Made by a program: the position numbers and the translations under genes. Under the pieces are notes generated by a model. The model worked only from the letters and a program-made list of their open reading frames with translations. It searched no databases and had not been told where the DNA came from. Positions 22,085 through 34,508 of a stretch of DNA of 64,000 bases are shown in pieces; positions within the stretch are counted from its first letter, which is position 1; the number at the start of each line of letters is the position of its first letter. The stretch comes from Isoetes taiwanensis (Eukaryota > Streptophyta > Lycopodiopsida > Isoetales > Isoetaceae). Where the stretch lies: NCBI GenBank assembly GCA_021234155.1, contig JAJEKV010000010.1:5926871-5990870 (forward strand), in the 5' to 3' direction.

Positions 22085-22791
22085 AGCCTAGGAGGAGTTG
22101 TTTTCTAACATATGTAGAGCTTGTCATGACAGGTTCACCAGTCTGAATAATCTCCACCTGAGCAAATAGTTGCCCTCCAATTCATATCAGCCAGAATTCT
22201 TCACTGATGCAGGATCCCAAACAGCTAAACATTACTACAGTTAGCTGGGAGAACGTGGTACTGACATCATATTTTTCCACACTGGCAGGTCCACCTGATA
22301 CATTCCATCCATTTTCATCTGCCCTTGTTCCATTCTCTTCTAGCCCTTGCTTCCCAAATCATTTTCAAAAAAGAGAGAACACAGCCTGCTACCTTCCATA
22401 AGCCTTCCATAAAGGTGGCTCAAGTTTTAGAAAAAAATAAAAATACTCCCAACTCATGTCACTGTTCCTGCTCCACACATCTTTCAAGAGAAGTCAAACA
22501 AGTCAAGTCAGGTCACGAGTCAAATCACTCTCAAAATCAAGTCCCTGTTCCAGCTCCATATAAACATCCTTCTGAAGACATTCACTCAAGCATCATTCAC
22601 ATCACTATGTCCATCTGCACAGACTTTCTCCAATATCATTTCCATTTTTTTCATCTCTTTTTATCACCTTTGCTGCCCATATTCTCAGAATTTTCATTCT
22701 CTTGCACTACCATCATTACTCTTCTGTCATATTCTATTTTTTGCTCACAAGGCTGAGGGGACCAGCCATTTCTTTTCCTTGTTTAGCATGA

Positions 22792-25182
22792 TGTTGCCCT
22801 GCTATGGCAACATGGCAAGCTGCCATCAAATCTTATTCATATTGCAGAAAAAGAAGATACTATGTTGAAGAACCAAGTGAAGACATTGAACTAGAATCAA
22901 GGTCACACATTGAGAGGATCTAAGCATCTAGAAGTTTGGAAGACCCCTACGAAGTTTGCAAGCTATGAAAATGGTATTTTTCTCCTTCATATTGTCATTT
23001 CTACTCTATTCCTTCACATTGACCTCATCTCCAACATACCATTACCCTTATTTTGTTTTTTACATCTCCACACCCTATACCATTATTTATCTCACACATA
23101 GCCTCTTGTTCCATAGTTGACCTACCACTACCCAAGGCACAATTTCCAAGAAAGTTGTTACACCAAAGAGATTGCCTAGCATCAAGTTTTATGTCACTAT
23201 TCTTCATCATACCATTCCATTATCATGCACTTCACACCAAGTAGCTAAAGCTAAAAAAGCATTTTTTGCTAGCCAAAATAAAAAAAAAAAAAAAAGAGAA
23301 GGAAAAGCTAAGCACGAATTTGCCTAGTCACCACTTCTAGGTGACATGGCATGATGGCTAGGCACACATGTCATCACACATAAAGCTACTTTGGTCCACT
23401 CATTATTTGCTACTTCCATATGTCATCTACCAAGTTGCCACCTAAGCAACAAGTGTCCACATCATCACATCACTCCACATCATTACATCACTCAACATCA
23501 TTACATCATTCTACATCATCACATCACTTCACATCATCAAATGATGACTAGGCAAGTTTTGACCAAACCCAAAAAGTTGGTCAACCATAAGATCGAAATG
23601 CTTGGAAAATGAGCCTATTAGCCTTGTTCTTCCTCCTTGCCACCTCATTCTAACCTATTGCCATCTCACCTCAAGCTCCACTACACCCAAAAAACCAATG
23701 TGCCCTATTCCTCAAGATGAAGCCTTCATGTCATAAAGCACAAAAAAATATGCCCTTTTGACCTTTGAAAATCCAAAAAAGACCTTGTTTTGACCTAGAT
23801 ATTGAAGATATTGGGAATTGTGTCAAAATAAAAATGATAAAAAGGGGGGGTCCTATCTACCCTAATCTAGCCTATCTGACGTGTCCCACACATCACTAGC
23901 CACCTCATCTTCTTTTGCAGGGCGTGGCGGTGGGGGCACGTGGACGAAACACCGGGTGGCTATCCACTCCACCGCGACGTAGATTTAGAAATGCCGGCAA
24001 GACTATTCCTTTATACTGTGTCACTTTTTTTTGAGTCAAGCCTGTGGGATAAATGATCTCTTGAAAATTTCCGAAACCTAAAATCTAGCTTGCCAAGAAC
24101 CTTTTTTCTGTTCGATCGAACTGATCAATCATTGCATTGGCTGACCATTTCTGTCCTGTTACACCCAAAGAAATACCTAAACCGACTAGAAACATGGCCA
24201 AGACTCGAATTTGCCAAGATCCAGGCGAGGAAAGAGAGATTTTTAAAGGGGTTTGTTCAATCAGTAAAAGTGTGGGCTTTTGCGCGATTCGAAGACGAAG
24301 AGTGAAGTCGGAATTGATGCTGAGAGATCCTCCTGCCTTAAGAAATCAATCCTGAGGCATATTATGATCGATTTGTATCCAAAATTTGTGTGTCCTTAGA
24401 GGTATCTTGTTAATTGATCATCTTGATCACTAACATGATATCAAATGTGGTGACCTTGTTCTCAGTTGAATGAAAATCTGACCTTGGTAAATATTATGCA
24501 TTACTTTTTGCATCGAATAAAAAAAAAAGGAAAAGACTATATCAATCATTTAATCCGCATCTAGTTTGCATCTAAGGTTCCAATAGCATTTAGTACAATC
24601 ACTTGGAATGAAAAAAGTTAAAAAGGTGAAAGAAGAAGGGGAGAAAGATCAAATCATTCCATGCATCAAGGTCTGTCACAGCTCTTCATAGAGATATTAT
24701 GCTCAGACATGGTTTTCAGATTACATGCTGACTCTTTGACCTTGAAAATAGCATGCACTTGTTGTACAGGTCCTCTGCTCACTGTCAGAATTTAGCTGAA
24801 TTAAAATTTCATCATCGTTTACATTTGGCAAAATTTAGTGCACTGTCCAGTCCATTGACTAGATTCTGACCGAGTCAAGAACCAATATTGCTCACCAACT
24901 GTGGAGATTTTTAGCATAGACTTTCTACAGCACCTCTCACACATACCATTGCACCATGCCTTGCTAATTTTGGCTTAAAATATCAAGTGCATTGGTTTCT
25001 GTGCCTATTTGAACAAGACTAGCTTTTTTAGTCTTAGGGAAATCAGTGAAATCTTGTTTCCTGCATGCTTGAATATAGATATTTCAGCACAGAGTGATCA
25101 CCTCAAGTGATCTGGAGGTCCTAGACCAAGATTATTACTTCTTGACCTGAGGTTGGTGGTCTAGCCAGGTTTGCCATCAACA
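22792..25182 (+). repeat. Right LTR of the gypsy element
   Basis: Matches 5278-7652 over its whole length with small differences, ends CAACA, and is followed by target duplication CTTGT. A purine-rich AAGGCTGAGGGGA lies about 30 bases upstream (22749-22761) instead of directly adjacent, which is unusual for a polypurine tract. Confidence 0.95.
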
Positions 25183-25220
25183 CTTGTATAAGTTCCTTTG
25201 GATTTCTTGGAACTCCTCCT

Positions 25221-25382
25221 CTAATATGAATGTTGTTGTTGCTGAAAGCTATGCCTTATGTATTCATAAGCTGCTACATCTGACATTGTTTGCCCCGCCC
25301 CGTAGGAGTGCTGCTCAACCACGTCTTGGGGAAACGTTTGGTAGGAGTAGTCGATGAGGTCAAACTGTTGTTCTTCTGCCAT
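25221..25382 (-). other. Right half of the reading frame split by the gypsy element
   Basis: A 53-codon minus-strand frame starting MAEEQQFDLIDYSYQ and ending in a Q/H/Y-rich tail, then TAG. After the stop the frame stays open into the target site and on through the left flank (5113-5277). Not recognised; possibly an old retroelement gag or a low-complexity gene fragment. Confidence 0.35.
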
Positions 25383-25486
25383 AAGGCCTCAGAGTTCATC
25401 TATTCTTAGCCCTTACTCCAAGCAATATGGTAGCTGGAGGATATCATTGGTGAATAGGTACTCCTCCCCTTCGATAATCACCGGGA

Positions 25487-26110
25487 ACCTTAAACAAAAA
25501 AATAAAAAATACTTGTGACTTCCTAAGGCGGGAGATATCTTTGCCTACAAAGTATGCATGTACCACAAAAGTTTTGCTCAACAGATGTGTGGCGAGTTGG
25601 TATAGACTTAGTGATGCCTAAGATTTGTGCACTTTGGTCATGGGTCCAAACCCTGCTTTAGATGTCATTTCTTGATGGGAGTTGCTAGGGGTTATCATCC
25701 CAGACGTAGTAGAACTTTCTGTTGATATATGCCTACTGTGGTCCATTCAGCGCAACCCGATATGGATAGGATATGTAGCTGTCTCTAGGGTTGGGTGTCT
25801 GGTGACCTTCTAATATGGACCTTAAACAAAAAAATACAAAATACTCGTGACTTTCTAAGGCGGGAGATATCTCTGACTACAAAGTGTGCATGTACCACAA
25901 AAGTTTTGCTCAACGGATGTGTGGCAAGTTGGTATAGACCTAGTGACGCCTAAGGCTTGTGCACTTTGGTCAGGGGTTCAAACCCTGCCTTAGATGTCAC
26001 TTTTTGATGGGAGTTGCTAGGGGTTATATTAATGATGAACCTGACGTAGTAGAACTTTCTCTTGATACATGCCCATTTGGCGCAAACCCATATGGATAGG
26101 ATATATAGGT
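25487..26110 (+). repeat. Tandem pair of a tRNA-related SINE-like unit
   Basis: A unit starting ACCTTAAACAAAAAAATA at 25487 recurs at about 25826 (period 339). Each copy has a box-A-like TGGC(G/A)AGTTGGTATAG and a box-B-like GGGTTCAAACCC (perfect in copy 2 near 25976; one mismatch in copy 1), as in pol III promoters of tRNA-derived SINEs. The A-to-B distance is longer than in a normal tRNA. No poly-A tail or target duplication was found, so the SINE call is tentative. Confidence 0.5.
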
Positions 26111-27439
26111 GTTTACTACGTGGTGTAAATTAATGCCGACTAATACCAAATGGAAAAAAAAAGGGAAGGCAAAAATTTTCACTCGAGGGTTACTCCGCCC
26201 TCGAGTATAGCCATCCCGACCCTATGTTGTAACGTAACAGAGGTTACAAATCGTCATTCTGTATGCCATTTCTTATGCCAGTAGCTACCATGATTTGCCA
26301 GTATACCATAGAAGATCTTGGAGGAGCATTAACAGAATCGCCAGTTATGCTTTCGTGTGATTGGCCAGGTTCCATTAGGGTATGTTATGTGCCTGATTCT
26401 TGGCTTTTCGTGCAAATGTTTAGCCTTTCTTTGGATTCCGGCATTTCAATGCTATCTATATCTTGCAATTACCTGTCCATTGCAATGAAGGCCTATACTA
26501 TCTGGTTTAATTTCATGGTTAAGACATGTTCTACCTGTCTGTGACTGTCTGTGTTGGATTATGACGGTAATACGAATTTGGAAATAGATGTATAGCAGTT
26601 GCAAGAAGTAAGTTTCCCTTAATTTTCTTCATAATATCCTTCAAATAGAGCTCTTCCTACACTGATACAATGAGTTGATGTTCATAATTTCAGTTCATAT
26701 TCTCCAAAGTAGTGAAGCAACAAAGCAGCATTCAAGTCAACACTACTGATACAAGTCTGAAGACAATCATATGTTACATTTCTAGTATCCTTAAAGTTAA
26801 TTGGGCTGCATATATTCCATTTTGTAAGGTTTTATATTGCAACATATACATACGATTTTGCACATTACTTTTTTAGTCATTCCATAAGATCTTGGTATGT
26901 TTGTTGCGGTCCCAACATTCCTTTGTTTAAGTTAATAAGTTTGTGTCCAAGACTGTCAGCTGAGGTAAAGATATTATGTGAATAGCCTTGTCCTAACAAC
27001 TGCAAGATCATTGACTTACTCTATTGCGGATAAAATATCGTTAGCCTTTGCCACGTGCATGCAAATGCATGGCTGCAATGCAACACACTTGCTCCATGTT
27101 CTTTAGTTCTGAGACACTATGTTAGCCAGTGGTTTTAGACCTCCATGGAAAAGACACTGCAATCTAACATAGTATTTGGAAAGATCAGATACAAATATGA
27201 TTGCATGCATGTTTGAAAAGGCTTTTAAACAGGAGAATATTCCATTGCTATTTTGCAAGTTACTTATGGTCTCTCAACCATTGTAATTAGAGTCTAGAAA
27301 GATGACTTGACTATGTATTTTCCTCTAAATAAGGAGGCATCTCTAGAATATAATTTAATAATGTTTAATTCAATGCATTGAAAATGCATACGTCTTACTG
27401 GTCTAGTTGACATTTTATTATATCTATCTATTGCAGTCA
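26111..27439. other. AT-rich spacer without recognisable gene
   Basis: The longest frame (26263-26544, 93 codons) has no motif and poor coding character. Nothing else is supported. Confidence 0.5.
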
Positions 27440-27714
27440 TTATGAAGTAAAGGCAAATTGATCTTAGAGGTTTCTTGTGCAACAATGATGCTGCTGCTGC
27501 TACAAGTCTTGACAGTTCTCCTTCCAATTGTGAGCATGAAGTGGCTCCAAGCTCCAATGTTGAAGGTATTTCTAATTCAAGTAGTCAAGAGCATGTAGAA
27601 ACAGTCTGGCCCTCATGTCTCCGCTTCTACTCTAAGGAAGAAGAGAAAAAGTAACTATGTCATAGGCAGATCTTTTAGAATGGAATGGTTAACAGAATTT
27701 CCATATATTGAATG
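27440..27714 (+). pseudogene. ZNF862/hAT-like gene, segment 1 (5' of the copia insertion)
   Basis: Open coding-like sequence with ..DLRGFLCNNDAAAATSLDSS.., then (in a shifted frame) a basic stretch RKKRKSNYVIGRSFRMEWL just before the copia target site. R-x-F-x-x-x-W-L ahead of a C-x-x-C module is the usual N-terminal layout of the ZNF862-like, hAT-transposase-derived proteins frequent in seed-free plants. The exon continues at 33497 once the copia element is removed. Confidence 0.6.
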
Positions 27715-28464
27715 TGTAAAGTTATTAAAATAATCATGTTATATTATATGCTGTGATTAACATTGTTGCTTGAAGAGATTGTGCAGGCAAACAATGTTGC
27801 AGAACAAGCCACACAAGTTGAGACAAATATGTCCATGAAGGTTGCCCTAAGGCAAAGGTTGAATGTTAAATCCAAAGGTTCTTATTTTGTTCACTCTAAA
27901 GAAAAAATTCAATGGTCTGTTCAAATGTCAATTTTTCAAGAGTTGCATGTGGGATATATACAACAGATCGAAATGCTATTCTAATTGTTCTGATCCAGCC
28001 GAAACCGCCGGATTACACTATATAGAGACAAGAGACAGACATATACAGTGCCTGGGGGTGTTGAGCAGACGGATCGTGATCAAGGCAAGCCGGAATATAT
28101 CAATCTGAGCATCAGTCAAACTATGAATAGTGTTTTGGTCAATACGGTTTAAACAGTGCTATTCAATGGTTGAAAAATATGTTTAAACTATCTAGTTCAT
28201 AGTTATAATGATTGATAGACAATTATTGTCTTCATTGTTTTGGATCTTTGTGAGAAGTTCATGCTTGAATTGCACAAAGAAATTAGTGACCAAATTGTGG
28301 CTTCCTTGGTGCTATATTGCTTTTAATAAGTACATGATATATTCATCAGTTGATATATTTGTTGTCAACTAGAAGTACAACTATTGCAAATGGTACATTA
28401 GAAGGCTTCAAGTGTTTGATTCATCCTTGCTATTGGAATTGCTAAGTCATTAATTAATCCAAGG
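27715..28464 (+). repeat. Left LTR of the copia element
   Basis: Begins TGTAAAGTTATT. It differs from the right LTR by scattered substitutions and two small deletions (6 bases near 27855; 13 bases near 28217). Short ORFs inside it are not genes. Confidence 0.93.
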
Positions 28465-28497
28465 GTGGTATCAGAGCCATAAAATTGCAGGTGCAGG

Positions 28498-29300
28498 ATG
28501 TCAACACGCTTTGGGGCTAACCTTCTTAATTCCATAGAGATATTTAATGGAGATAGTGGTTTCCAACTATGGAAGCAAAGCATAAAGGAGGTATTGGAAT
28601 TTGAGAATCTGTGGTATTTATGTGATATAAACACAACTGGTGCAGGAGCAGGTACTGGAGGTTCAGGTGGTGGTAGCACAGGAGGGCCTAGTACTAGTGC
28701 TAGTTCTGTTGCAGGTGGTGCACAGACTGGATCTGCAGGTACAGGAGGAGCTGCTAGTGTAAGTACTGGTGGAGGTACAACCTTGGGAATGAGTGCAGAT
28801 GAGAAAAAAAAAATTATGGAAGCACAATTGATAATTTGCAACAAGGTTGGTACTGTAATTAAATTGAAACTGAGGGAAATCTCCAGCAGACATGTGGAAG
28901 TATATGATTGAAAACTTTGAGATTAAATCATCTTCTCAAATAGATGTTTTGGAAAAACAGCTGAGAAGATTAAAGCTCTATGAAAAAGACAATATTACTG
29001 AGTTCTTAGAGAAATTTGAGTCTATTATTGCTGACCTTGAAGGTGCAGGAGTTGTTCTGAATGAGGACTATCAATTGTTAGCAATCTCTAGAGCTGTATC
29101 TCATAATTCACACCTTGCTACTCTCTTGAGAAATGTTGCCAGATCCAAGGAGCATGCCATCAAGATGATTCGCACAGAGTTTGAGCAAGGGAAAGATGCA
29201 GATGATGATGAAGCAGAAGTTCTGTATGCAGGTAAAAAAGGTAAGAAATCCTATGATAAATGAAAGATAGGTCCCTGTTTTAAATGTAACAGTTATGGAC
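28498..29300 (+). pseudogene. Copia Gag, frameshifted, with a Gly/Ser/Thr-rich insert
   Basis: Starts MSTRFGANLLNSIEIFNGD with the usual W-K (FQLWKQSIKEVL). A run of about 55 residues rich in G, S, T and A (28636-28795) interrupts the capsid region. The frame then shifts near 28885 into MWKYMIENFEIKSSSQ..LRRLKLYEKDNITEF, the copia UBN2-type core. An in-frame TGA at 29261-29263 precedes the zinc knuckles. Confidence 0.8.
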
Positions 29301-30820
29301 ATTTGAAGATAAATTGTCCTAAGCAAGACAAAGAGATAGTGTGTTATAATTGTGAAGGAAAGGGCCATATGGCAAACAAGTGTCCAAGTCCAAAAAGAAA
29401 TAGAGGAAAAGATAAGAAATTCTTTGAGAGTAAAAAAGGAGGAGGAAGGAATAATCCAAGCTTGAATGTGGTTAAAGAATTTGAGGCGGAGGAGTTGGAT
29501 GAAGATATAGAGGTAAATATCTCAAACAATTGTTTTTCAAGAAAAAAATCTCATGACAAGGGTGTTCTCATTTTAGATTCAAGTTCAAGGTTGTTGAAAA
29601 ATTGTAACGGAGAAGCAAGAGGACATGTACAGTTCGGGAATGGAGACTTGAAACAAATAAAAGATATTAGAATGCTTGAGTTATTTGATTTGCAAGGGAA
29701 GAAAATTATACTGGAAAAAGTATTATGTGTGCCTGGTCTTGTAAGAAACTTAATTTCAATTGCTCAGTTGGTAGACCTTGGTTATAAGGTTGTGTTTGAA
29801 AGATTGCAATGTAATGTGTTATATGGAAATAAAGTGAAGTTTATTGGAAAAAGAATTGGGAATCTATTTGGACTTGATAACATACATTGTGAACCAACTT
29901 GTCTGAATCTTATGACCTTGCCAACAGTTGATACATGGCATGGAAGGCTTGGCCATGCAAATTCTAAAATTATTGAGTTATTATGCAAGAAAGGATTCAT
30001 TGAAGCAGATTTGAATCGATCTGGAAAAACTAGATGTGTAGGATGTGCACTTGGCAAACATATTAGACTAGCATTTAAAAGATCTAATAAAAGAGCCCAA
30101 GGTTTGTTGGATCTAGTTCACACTGACTTGTGTGGACCTATGAATATAACAGGGTTACCTGGAAAGAGATATTTCATGACTCTAATCGATGATTTTAGCA
30201 GACATGCTCATATATATTGTTTGAAGACAAAACAATCAATGGAAGTATTCAAACAATATGTAAATGAAGTTGAGACTGAAACTGGCAGGAAGATCAAGTG
30301 TTTGAGGTCTGACAGAGGTGGAGAATTTCTGTCAGGAGAATTTAAACAATATTGCAAACGGAAGGGAATAAGAAGACAACTTACTTGTAGGTATTCACCT
30401 CAGCAGAATGGAATTGCAGAAAGAAAGAATAGAACTCTTCTCAATGCAGTGAGAAGTATGCTGAAATTCTCAGGTCTTCCAAACTTCCTATGGGAAGAGG
30501 CTGTCCAAGCAGCTGTCATGATTCAAAACAGTCTGCCATCAGTAAGCATACAAGGGAAAATCCCTGATATGCTCTGGTCAGGAAAAACTATAGATTATGG
30601 TAAGCTAAGGTTATATGGATGCTTGGCCTACACTCATATTCCTGAAGAGCTCAGGAAGAAATTAGATGACAGAGCCATGATTACTTATCTAGTTGGATAT
30701 GACAAACAATCCAAGGCATATAGGTTATATAATCCAAGTACTAGAGGAGTTGTAGTGAGTAGAGATGTAACCTTTGATGAATCTCAGGTGTATAAAGTGC
30801 TGACCAAAGAGAACAAGTAG
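29264..30820 (+). pseudogene. Copia zinc knuckles, protease remnant and integrase
   Basis: Two CCHC knuckles (CFKCNSYGHLKINC, CYNCEGKGHMANKC) are followed by a protease remnant where the usual D-S-G-A reads LILDSSSRLL with nearby residues missing, so the protease is probably inactive. Integrase: HGRLGH..CVGCALGK zinc site, LVHTDLCGP (D), LRSDRGGEF (D), PQQNGIAERKNRT (E), and the C-terminal GCLAYTHIP block. TAG at 30818-30820 cuts the polyprotein; the frame is open again to 31171. Confidence 0.85.
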
Positions 30821-31338
30821 AGGGAAGTTGCTGAAGGCATAATCAATGTAGATAACGCTGAAAATAATATGCCAAGTACTAAAGTGATTGATAATGATGA
30901 TGATATTTCAGATGATCATAAAGACAGTGATGCAGGAGCTGAGGAGAACACCAATGAAGGAATAGGTGATTCTGAAGAAGTGCAATTGTCAAATCAAGAG
31001 ATCATAGCTGAACCATCTGAGCCATCAAATATTGCTGACATACCACAAAGGAAGAAAAGAGCTACTGAAGTAGAGAAGTTGCAACAAGCAAATATAAAAG
31101 TTGACCCCTCAATTCATGGTCGAACAACCCGAGGTAAGAGTAAAAGATTTCAGGGTATAGAAGGAGAATAGGATAGTGTATTTGAGATTTTAACTCATTT
31201 AGATCCAGAAATTCCAAGTACAAAGATAAATGGATATGTGCTATGAATGAGGAGATGGATTCATTTCATAATTAACACATATGAGCTTGTTGATAGAATA
31301 TTGTAGGTAACAAGTGCCTGTTCAGAATCAAAACAGGT

Positions 31339-32610
31339 GTGGATGGGAAGACACCTAGATACAAGGCCAGATTGGTTGCCCAAGGGTTTTCACAGAAAAA
31401 AGATCAGGATTTTGATGAAACTTTTTCTCCATTAGTAAAAATGAATAGTGTTAGAATGTTATTGGCAATTGCAAATGCTTGTGATTTAGAAGTACCTCAT
31501 ATGGATGTAAAAACTTCATTTTTAAATGCAACTTTAGAGGAAGAAATCTTTATGAAGCAGGCTCCAGGATTTGAACAGGGAACTGACAAGGTTTGGAAGC
31601 TCAATAGAGCAGTATATGGTTTGAGACAGTCACCTCGAGAATGGTATAAGTGTATGGATGGTTTCCTAAGAGAGCATGAATTTATTAAATTAGACAATGA
31701 TGGTAATCTGTATAAATTCCAGTATGGGGAAGAATGGTGTGTCATAGCATTGTATGTTGATGACAATATAATGGTGGCTAAAGGAACAAATTGTCTGAAT
31801 ATGTGCAAGGAATTGCTAAAAAAAAGATTTGAAATGACTGATTTAGGTGAGTTGAAAAACTTTCTTGGAGTTGAAATGTTCAGAAATAGAGCAGAAGGAA
31901 TAATAATGCTTACTCAAAAGAAACAAATACTTGACATGTTAAAAAAGTTTAACATGCAAGATAAAGCATGTAAAACTCCTGCTATACCTGGGTATAAAAT
32001 ATCTGGAAGCATGTGTCCAAAAACCGAGATTGAAAGAGAAGAGATGCAGGCAGTACCCTACAGATCCTTGACTGGATGCTTAGCATACGTGGCCAATTGC
32101 ACAAGGCCTGATATTGCTCATAGTGTTAACATGTTAAGCAGATATAACACTAACCCTGGCAGGGATCATTGGACTGCTGCAAAAAGGGTTCTAAGATATT
32201 TAAAGGGAACTGTTGAAGAAGGAATTGTATATAATACAGATAACTTGATATTAGAAGGATTCTGTGATGCAGATTGGGGAGGGGACTTGGATACAAGAAA
32301 GTCAACTTCAGGATATCTTGTTATGTTAGGAGGAGCACCTATATCTTGGAAATGCAAAAAACAAACTGCCATAGCCATGTCCAGTGCTGAGGCAGAATAT
32401 GCTGCTGCAACTTTATGCTCAAAATAAATCATTTGGGAAAGAAGATTAATTATAGAGCTAGGTTTTGAGCAACCATTGGCTACCAAAATTTGGTGTGATA
32501 GTCCAAGCTGTATAGCATTGTCAAAGAATCCAGTCCTACATGAAAGGACTAAACATATAGAACTTGAAATGCACTTTATTAGAGATGCTGTCAGGAAAAA
32601 CTGGTAAGTA
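31339..32610 (+). pseudogene. Copia reverse transcriptase and RNase H
   Basis: RT blocks: YKARLVAQGFSQ, DETFSPLVKMNSVRMLLAIA, MDVKTSFLNATLEEEIFMKQ, WKLNRAVYGLRQSPREWY and the catalytic YVDDN. RNase H: GFCDADWGGDLDTRKSTSGY and SSAEAEYAA. A TAA at 32425-32427 interrupts RNase H; its C-terminal piece (..KHIELEMHFIRDAV) is readable to about 32605. Confidence 0.9.
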
Positions 32611-32727
32611 TGTTATATGTAAGTACAGAAGAGCAATTAGCAGACATACTTACAAAGTCACTGGCTGAGACAAGATTTAATTATCTGAAAGGGAAAGTGA
32701 TGCATCTAACTATAACATGAAGGAGGA

Positions 32728-33496
32728 TGTGAAGTTATTAAAATAATCATGTTATATTATATGCTGTGATTAACATTGTTGCTTGAAGAGATTGTGCAGG
32801 CAAAGAATGCTGCAGAACAAGCCACACAAGTTGAGACAAATATGTCCGTGAAGGTTGCCCTAAGTATAAGGCAAAGGTTGAATGTTAAATCCAAAGGTTC
32901 TTATTTTTGTTCACTCTAAAGAAAAAATTCAATCGTCTGTTCAAATGTCGATTTTTCAAGAGTTGCATGTGGGATATATACAACAGATCGAAATGCTATT
33001 CTACTTGCTCTGATCCAACCGAAATTGCTGGATTACACTATATAGAGACAAGAGACAGACATATACAGTGCCTGGGGTGTTGAGCAGACGGATCGTGATC
33101 AAGGCAAGCCGGAATATATCAATCTGAGCATCAATCAAACTATGAATAGTGTTTCGGTCAATACGGTTTAAACAGTGCTATTCAATGGTTGAAAAATATG
33201 TTTAAACTATCTAGTTCATAGTTATAATGATTGATAGCCAACATTAGTTGACAATTATTGTCTTCATTGTTTTGGATCTTTGTGAGAAGTTCATGCTTGA
33301 ATTGCACCAAGGAATTAGTGACCAAATTGTGGCTTCCTTGGTGCTATATTGCTTTTAATAAGTACATGATATATTCATCAGTTGATATATTTGTTGTCAA
33401 CTAAGGGTACAACTATTGCAAATGGTGCATTAGAGGTCTTCAAGTGTTTGATTCATCCTTGCTATTGGAATTGCTAAATCATTAATTAATCCAACA
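32728..33496 (+). repeat. Right LTR of the copia element
   Basis: Begins TGTGAAGTTATT and ends CCAACA, then target duplication GAATG. Confidence 0.93.
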
Positions 33497-34199
33497 GAAT
33501 GTGTTGAAATTGACGGGGATGAGTGGGTAAAATGCAAAGTGTGCACCTGGGCTGCTTCCAGAGATTCTATTTTTCAATGCAAATATGATAATATTGCAAA
33601 ACATCATGGGAAGAAGAAATATGTAATGCTTGAGGAAGATGGGACTAGCTTTGAGGTGATTGAATGGCTCGCCGAGAATAGACATGAAAATAATCTGAAG
33701 AGGTACGAGCAGCATTTGCTAGAGGTGGAAGCAATAAGGGAGAAAAAACAGTCTTACATGATTTATTTTCCAAGCAAGAAAAGCAAGATTGCATCGCCAA
33801 GACTATTCAAGTGGGGGCCATTTTCGACTTGCTAAATAATGGCAAACCTTTAAGACAGTACCCCAAATTAAGAGATCTCTTCCTTAGTAATAACTTTCCT
33901 TATTGTCCTTTTGTCTCATTGGTTGGTGCCTTCAGCTTGGGACTTTGCAAATTCTATGGGTGAAGTATTGAAGCAGGATCTTTGCTCAACCCTTAGAGAC
34001 AGTACATTTTTGTCACTTTCATTAGATGAGGTGACAGCCATTGATAATATGGCATGGGTTGCTATGCACCTATACAGTATAGATAATTTTCAACAAAGAT
34101 CCCATTTTCTTGGCATTCAGAAACTTAATGATGATGCTACAGCTGAGAGCTTATTTGATGTCCTTCTACACCATTTATCTAATATTGCAAGCTTGTCAG
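33497..34199 (+). pseudogene. ZNF862/hAT-like gene, segment 2
   Basis: Continues directly from 27714: C-x-x-C zinc module (VKCKVCTWA..H), then ..KQSYMIYFPSKK. After a frameshift comes WDFANSMGEVLKQDLCSTL, FLSLSLDEVTAIDNMAWVAM and DDATAESLFDVLLHHL. The S-x-D-E-V-T-x-I-D-N block is a signature of the ZNF862-like family (hAT transposase core). The frame is broken several times and then cut by the MITE at 34200. Confidence 0.75.
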
Positions 34200-34203
34200 T
34201 TAA

Positions 34204-34508
34204 AATCCCCCTTAAACCCCCTTTGGTTTGGGTGCATATTCACACGGGGGGTTACTCCGGGAAACGAGAGCTGTCGGATGGGCATATTTGCTCTTTATTC
34301 CAATATCTGGACCGTACATAGCGATCCTCATGTACAAGTTTTTGTATACTGTATATTAAGGCTTGCAAAATACCATAAGGTTTGAGAGAATGTACTTAAT
34401 GATGTTAATTTTGTACATGTATTGTAAATATATTTTTGGGGCTCTCGCTGCCCTACGTAATCCCCCGTGTGAATATGCACCCAAACCAAAGGGGGTTTAA
34501 GAGGGATT
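34204..34508. mobile_element. MITE of 305 bp with about 52-bp inverted ends
   Basis: Ends begin AATCCCCCTTAAACCCCCTT and the complement repeats this with two mismatches through GTGCATATTCACACGGGGG. TTAA lies at both borders (34200-34203 and 34509-34512). It holds no coding sequence and interrupts the ZNF862-like relic. TTAA suggests a piggyBac-like mover, but the target may be only TA, because the terminus itself reads TTAA. Confidence 0.85.

Larger units (their letters stand above)
5278..25182 (+). mobile_element. Ty3/gypsy LTR retrotransposon, carrying a nested DNA transposon
   Basis: Two long direct LTRs (5278-7652 and 22792-25182) start TGTTGCCC and end CAACA, and are flanked by the 5-bp target duplication CTTGT (5273-5277 and 25183-25187). 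Internal order on the plus strand: gag, protease, an extra RNase H, reverse transcriptase, degenerate RNase H, then (after 8.7 kb of nested element 1) integrase. The element itself is about 11.1 kb without the insert. Long LTRs and the second RNase H resemble plant Tat-type elements, but the order differs from classical Tat. Frameshifts in protease and stops show it is no longer autonomous. Confidence 0.95.
27715..33496 (+). mobile_element. Ty1/copia LTR retrotransposon (degenerate)
   Basis: LTRs 27715-28464 and 32728-33496 with target duplication GAATG (27710-27714 and 33497-33501). Primer-binding site TGGTATCAGAGCC (28466-28478) is complementary to initiator Met tRNA, and polypurine tract GAAGGAGGA (32719-32727) is adjacent to the right LTR. 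Internal order gag, protease, integrase, RT, RNase H is the copia order. Several stops and frameshifts make it non-autonomous. The LTRs are similar but carry indels. Confidence 0.95.

Noticed and set aside
25600-26000. tRNA gene from box-A and box-B matches
   Set aside because: No acceptor or anticodon stem pairs around the boxes, and the box spacing is too long; called SINE-like instead.
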